Assembly (NCBI GenBank): GCA_004298295.1
Contig: SCUH01000250.1
Span: forward strand, 1 to 9,213
Direction: 5' to 3'
Source of the DNA: Betaproteobacteria bacterium
Lineage (GTDB): Bacteria > Pseudomonadota > Gammaproteobacteria > Burkholderiales > SG8-39
DNA length: 9,213 nucleotides
Below, piece by piece: positions 7,047 to 9,213 of this stretch. Position numbers and translations under genes: made by a program. Numbering within the stretch: the first letter of the stretch is position 1; the number at the start of each line of letters is the position of its first letter. The notes under the pieces are model-generated. The model saw only the letters and a program-made list of their open reading frames with translations. It ran no database searches and had not been told where the DNA came from.

Positions 7047-7511
7047 ATGCTCAGGTTCATGATAGGTGCCTTGCTTGCAGCGACCGCGGCCAGTGCCAAT
7101 GCTCAGACTTACGGGTCGCCGATTTCGCTGGAGCAGGCGACAAGGGTGATGGCAGCTGCCGAGGCCGAGGCGAGGAAGATCAACTTGAACCTGTCCCTCG
7201 CGGTGGTCGACACGGGTGGACACATGGTGCTGTTTCAGCGCATGGACGGGGCCTTCTTTGCGAGCGCTGCAGTCGCCCGCGACAAGGCCTGGTCGGCCGC
7301 GGCCTACAGGCGTCCCGGCAAGGCGTTCGAGGATCGACTTGCGACCGGAGGCCGGGAGATCCGCATCCTCCAATTACGGGGTGCGAGTCCGATCGATGGG
7401 GGCGAACCGATCGTTGCCGACGGCAAGGTGATAGGCGCAATCGGCGTATCCGGCGGCAGCGGCGAGCAGGATGGCCAGGTCGCGAAAGCAGGCGCGGCAG
7501 CGCTGAAGTGA
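7047..7511 (+). CDS. Exported GlcG/HbpS-like (DUF336) protein
   Basis: A 154-residue DUF336 protein with an N-terminal signal peptide: positive start (MLR), hydrophobic stretch 4-15, and a likely cleavage after ANA at residue 19. The mature protein is therefore probably periplasmic. The core aligns with the preceding gene product: AVVDTGGHMVLFQRMDGA at 52-69, ASPIDGGEPIV at 113-123, GAIGVSG at 130-136. It is a divergent paralogue rather than a recent duplicate. Codon use differs from neighbours: 4 of 11 arginines are AGG, and two ATA and one TTA codon appear, against no AGG in the adjacent paralogue. This suggests a separate origin. It is followed at once by a strong terminator. Function is unknown; exported relatives include heme-binding HbpS, but heme binding is not shown by this sequence. 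Confidence 0.9.
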   Translation: MLRFMIGALLAATAASANAQTYGSPISLEQATRVMAAAEAEARKINLNLSLAVVDTGGHMVLFQRMDGAFFASAAVARDKAWSAAAYRRPGKAFEDRLATGGREIRILQLRGASPIDGGEPIVADGKVIGAIGVSGGSGEQDGQVAKAGAAALK

Positions 7512-7532
7512 GATTGCGACAAGCTAACGGTC

Positions 7533-7560
7533 ACGGCGCCCGCGGGCGCCGTTTTCGTTT
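7533..7560 (+). terminator. Intrinsic terminator after the DUF336 pair
   Basis: A 20-base perfect palindrome at 7533-7552 (half-site ACGGCGCCCG) is followed on the + strand by TTTTCGTTT. It lies 21 bases after the second DUF336 stop. There is no A-run on the left side, so it should work only for + strand transcription. It is the first clear terminator in the window and probably ends the transcript that carries acuI, prpE and the DUF336 genes. Confidence 0.85.
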
Positions 7561-7565
7561 ATGCT
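7560..7565 (+). promoter_or_regulatory. Possible -10 element before the pentapeptide gene
   Basis: TATGCT resembles a sigma-70 -10 box and would place a transcript start at about 7571-7572, on or beside the ATG. The matching -35 position falls inside the terminator palindrome and shows no consensus, so this is weak. Confidence 0.2.
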
Positions 7566-7571
7566 TTGAGC

Positions 7572-8240
7572 ATGATCCGCATCCTGATCGCCACTGCCCT
7601 GATCGTCGTCGCGCCCGAGTTGCGCGCGGGCTGCGACGACGCGCCGGGACCCGGGGTCGACTGGTCGGGCTGCAACAAGGAACGCATCGTGCTGACGCGC
7701 GCCTCGCTGCAAAAGGGGAAATTCGACCGGGCCGTGCTCGCGGGGATGAATTTCGCTTCCGCGGACCTCGCCGCGGCGAGCTTCCTCTCGGCCGAGTTCA
7801 ACCGCACCTCGTTCCGCGGCGCCAATCTGGAAGCGGCCCGGTTCGACAAGGCCATGGCGGTGCGCAGCAATTTTTCCGGCGCGCGGATGAACGGCGCATC
7901 GCTGGAGAAGGCGGAACTGGTGCGCTCCAACCTGAGCGGCGCCCAGCTCAGGGGCGCCAGGCTGTCCAAGGGCGACTTCGGCCGTTCGGTGTTCGACAAG
8001 GCGGACCTGAGCGACGCCGACCTGCGTTTTTCCAACCTGGCGCGCGCCCGCCTGACGGAGGCGAAGCTGGCGGGAGCCGATCTGTCGAATGCGTTCACGC
8101 TCAATACCCGCTTCGACGGCAGCGATCTTTCCGCCGTGAAGGGCCTGACGCAGGCGCAACTCGACATTGCCTGCGGCGACGCCAAGACCCGGCTTCCGGC
8201 AAGACTGAAGAAACCCGGATCGTGGCCCTGCGCCGAGTGA
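7572..8240 (+). CDS. Exported pentapeptide-repeat protein
   Basis: A 222-residue protein with an N-terminal signal peptide (hydrophobic 4-14, likely cleavage near LRA at 17-19). From R43 to S187 it reads as 29 consecutive five-residue repeats of the A(D/N)LXX type with no break in register, for example SADLA, GANLE, RSNLS, KADLS, DADLR, GADLS. Such repeats fold as a right-handed quadrilateral beta-helix, here about seven coils. The C-terminal cap contains GLTQAQLDIACGD and ends GSWPC. Four cysteines lie outside the repeats: C21 and C34 before, C201 and C220 after. ATG at 7572 was chosen; a TTG at 7566 would add two residues. No Shine-Dalgarno is visible. Function is unknown; characterised family members include DNA-mimic gyrase protectors, but export argues against that role here. 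A lipoprotein is possible but the residues before C21 (LRAG) fit the lipobox poorly. Confidence 0.88.
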   Translation: MIRILIATALIVVAPELRAGCDDAPGPGVDWSGCNKERIVLTRASLQKGKFDRAVLAGMNFASADLAAASFLSAEFNRTSFRGANLEAARFDKAMAVRSNFSGARMNGASLEKAELVRSNLSGAQLRGARLSKGDFGRSVFDKADLSDADLRFSNLARARLTEAKLAGADLSNAFTLNTRFDGSDLSAVKGLTQAQLDIACGDAKTRLPARLKKPGSWPCAE

Positions 8241-8272
8241 TGGCGGCCTGAAGCAAAGCGCGGCTGCAGGCG

Positions 8273-9213
8273 ATGAACCAGGAAGACGCCATTAGCCGGC
8301 AGCGCCTGACGGCGATCCTCGCTGCCGACGTCGCCGGGTTTTCGCGCCTGATGAGCGAAGACGAGCGCGCCACGGTGGCCTCGCTCGAATCCTGCCGGGC
8401 AGCGTTTCGCGAGGGCATCGTGATGCACGCCGGCCGCGTCGTCGATACCGCGGGCGACAGCGTGCTTGCGGTATTCGACAGCGTGCTCGATGCGGTGGCC
8501 TGCGCGATCGCGGTGCAAAGGGCGTTGCGCGCGCATAACGACCCGCTGCCGGAGGCGCGCCGCATGCAGTTCCGCATCGGCGTCAACCTCGGCGACGTGA
8601 TCACACGGCCCGACGGCACGGTCTACGGCGACGGCGTCAACATCGCGGCGCGCATCGAGAGCCTGGCCGAGCCGGGGGGCGTGGCGATCGCCGGCAGCGT
8701 GCGCGACAGCGTCGCCGGCAAGCTCGGGCTCGCGTTCGCCGACCTCGGCGAGCAGGAAGTCAAGAACATCGCCCGGCCGGTGCGCGTGTACCGCGTCAAG
8801 GTGCCGGCGCAGGCCGGCGAGGCCGCGCGCGCGCCCGTCGCGCGCGAGCGGCCGGACAAGCCCTCGATCGCCGTGCTGCCGTTCAACAACATGAGCGGCG
8901 ACCCGGAGCAGGAGCACTTCGCCGACGGCATCACCGAGGACATCATCACCGAGCTGTCGCGCTTCCGCGAGCTGTTCGTGATCTCGCGCAACTCGTCGTT
9001 CAAGTTCAAGGGCCGGCCGGTGGAGGTGCAGAAGTTCGCGGGCGAACTCGGTGTGCAGTACGTGGTCGAGGGCAGCGTGCGCAAGGCCGGCAAGCGCGTG
9101 CGCATCACGGTGCAGCTGATCGACGCCGAAACCGACCACCATCTCTGGGCCGAGCGCTATGACCGCGATCTGGAGGATATCTTCGCCATCCAGGACGAGG
9201 TCACCTCGTCGAT
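8273..9213 (+). CDS. Class III nucleotide cyclase fused to a TolB-like domain, N-terminal part
   Basis: An open frame of 313 codons that continues past the window end. Residues about 11-176 form a class III adenylate/guanylate cyclase catalytic domain: first metal Asp D19 in LAADVAGFSRLM, second metal Asp D62 in TAGDSVLAVF, and the transition-state residues N123 and R127 in GDGVNIAARIE. An Ala/Arg-rich linker (about 178-196) has no membrane helix. From 197 a TolB-N-like domain begins (PSIAVLPFNNMSGD, then FADGITEDIITELSR and YVVEGSVRKAG), as in bacterial cyclase-TolB-TPR proteins. TPR repeats would be expected beyond the window. The protein probably makes cAMP in the cytoplasm, but the base-selecting positions are unusual: D58 where Lys is normal and T116 where Asp or Thr occurs. 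ATG at 8273 was chosen, 32 bases after the pentapeptide stop, with a weak AGG at 8268-8270. Co-transcription with the pentapeptide gene is possible. Confidence 0.9.
   Translation, partial: MNQEDAISRQRLTAILAADVAGFSRLMSEDERATVASLESCRAAFREGIVMHAGRVVDTAGDSVLAVFDSVLDAVACAIAVQRALRAHNDPLPEARRMQFRIGVNLGDVITRPDGTVYGDGVNIAARIESLAEPGGVAIAGSVRDSVAGKLGLAFADLGEQEVKNIARPVRVYRVKVPAQAGEAARAPVARERPDKPSIAVLPFNNMSGDPEQEHFADGITEDIITELSRFRELFVISRNSSFKFKGRPVEVQKFAGELGVQYVVEGSVRKAGKRVRITVQLIDAETDHHLWAERYDRDLEDIFAIQDEVTSS

Noticed and set aside
6575..7511. Naming the DUF336 proteins as heme-binding HbpS or glycolate-operon GlcG
   Set aside because: The family is broad, and neither a heme ligand nor glycolate oxidase genes are visible here.
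7623..7634. Lipobox at residues 18-21 of the pentapeptide protein
   Set aside because: The sequence before C21 is R-A-G, lacking the usual Leu at -3, so ordinary signal peptidase cleavage near LRA is preferred. Lipidation is not ruled out.
1..9213. CRISPR arrays, tRNA or rRNA genes, insertion sequences, phage or defence genes
   Set aside because: No spaced direct repeats, RNA gene signatures, transposase motifs or defence domains were seen in either strand.

Overview
The window is GC-rich and densely coded, with nine genes all on the + strand and no gene-free stretch longer than about 65 bases. Gene content and order (2-oxoglutarate dehydrogenase E2 tail, then E3, then a ZapE-type ATPase nearby) and protein style suggest a betaproteobacterium, probably Burkholderiales or a relative. 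This is judged from memory of such loci, not from a search.

Region 1 (1-3620) is central metabolism and housekeeping. It holds the last 46 codons of the dihydrolipoamide succinyltransferase (E2, SucB/OdhB), a complete dihydrolipoyl dehydrogenase (E3), a ten-helix EamA/DMT-family exporter-like protein, and a ZapE/AFG1 P-loop ATPase. Spacings are 1, 6 and 8 bases, so the four genes are probably co-transcribed.

Region 2 (3632-7511) looks like a propionyl-CoA module. It has a YhdH/AcuI-type NADPH-dependent reductase (acrylyl-CoA to propionyl-CoA in characterised relatives), propionyl-CoA synthetase PrpE, and two tandem GlcG/HbpS-like (DUF336) proteins. The first DUF336 gene is cytoplasmic and overlaps the prpE stop by four bases. 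The second has a signal peptide, its own strong Shine-Dalgarno and different codon use. The enzymes would bring propionate, and possibly acrylate or 3-hydroxypropionate-derived acrylyl-CoA, into propionyl-CoA. The DUF336 role is not known from the sequence. A strong intrinsic terminator at 7533-7560 closes this run; it is the first clear terminator in the window.

Region 3 (7572-9213) holds an exported pentapeptide-repeat protein with 29 uninterrupted five-residue repeats and paired cysteines at both ends. It is followed by the first 313 codons of a class III nucleotide cyclase fused to a TolB-like domain, which runs off the window end. The cyclase keeps its metal-binding and transition-state residues, but both positions that normally select the purine base are altered.

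No RNA gene, insertion sequence, CRISPR array or phage gene was seen. Nothing here is clearly a wholly new system. The least explained parts are the tandem DUF336 pair attached to prpE, the cyclase's selectivity residues, and the missing leader of the pentapeptide gene.
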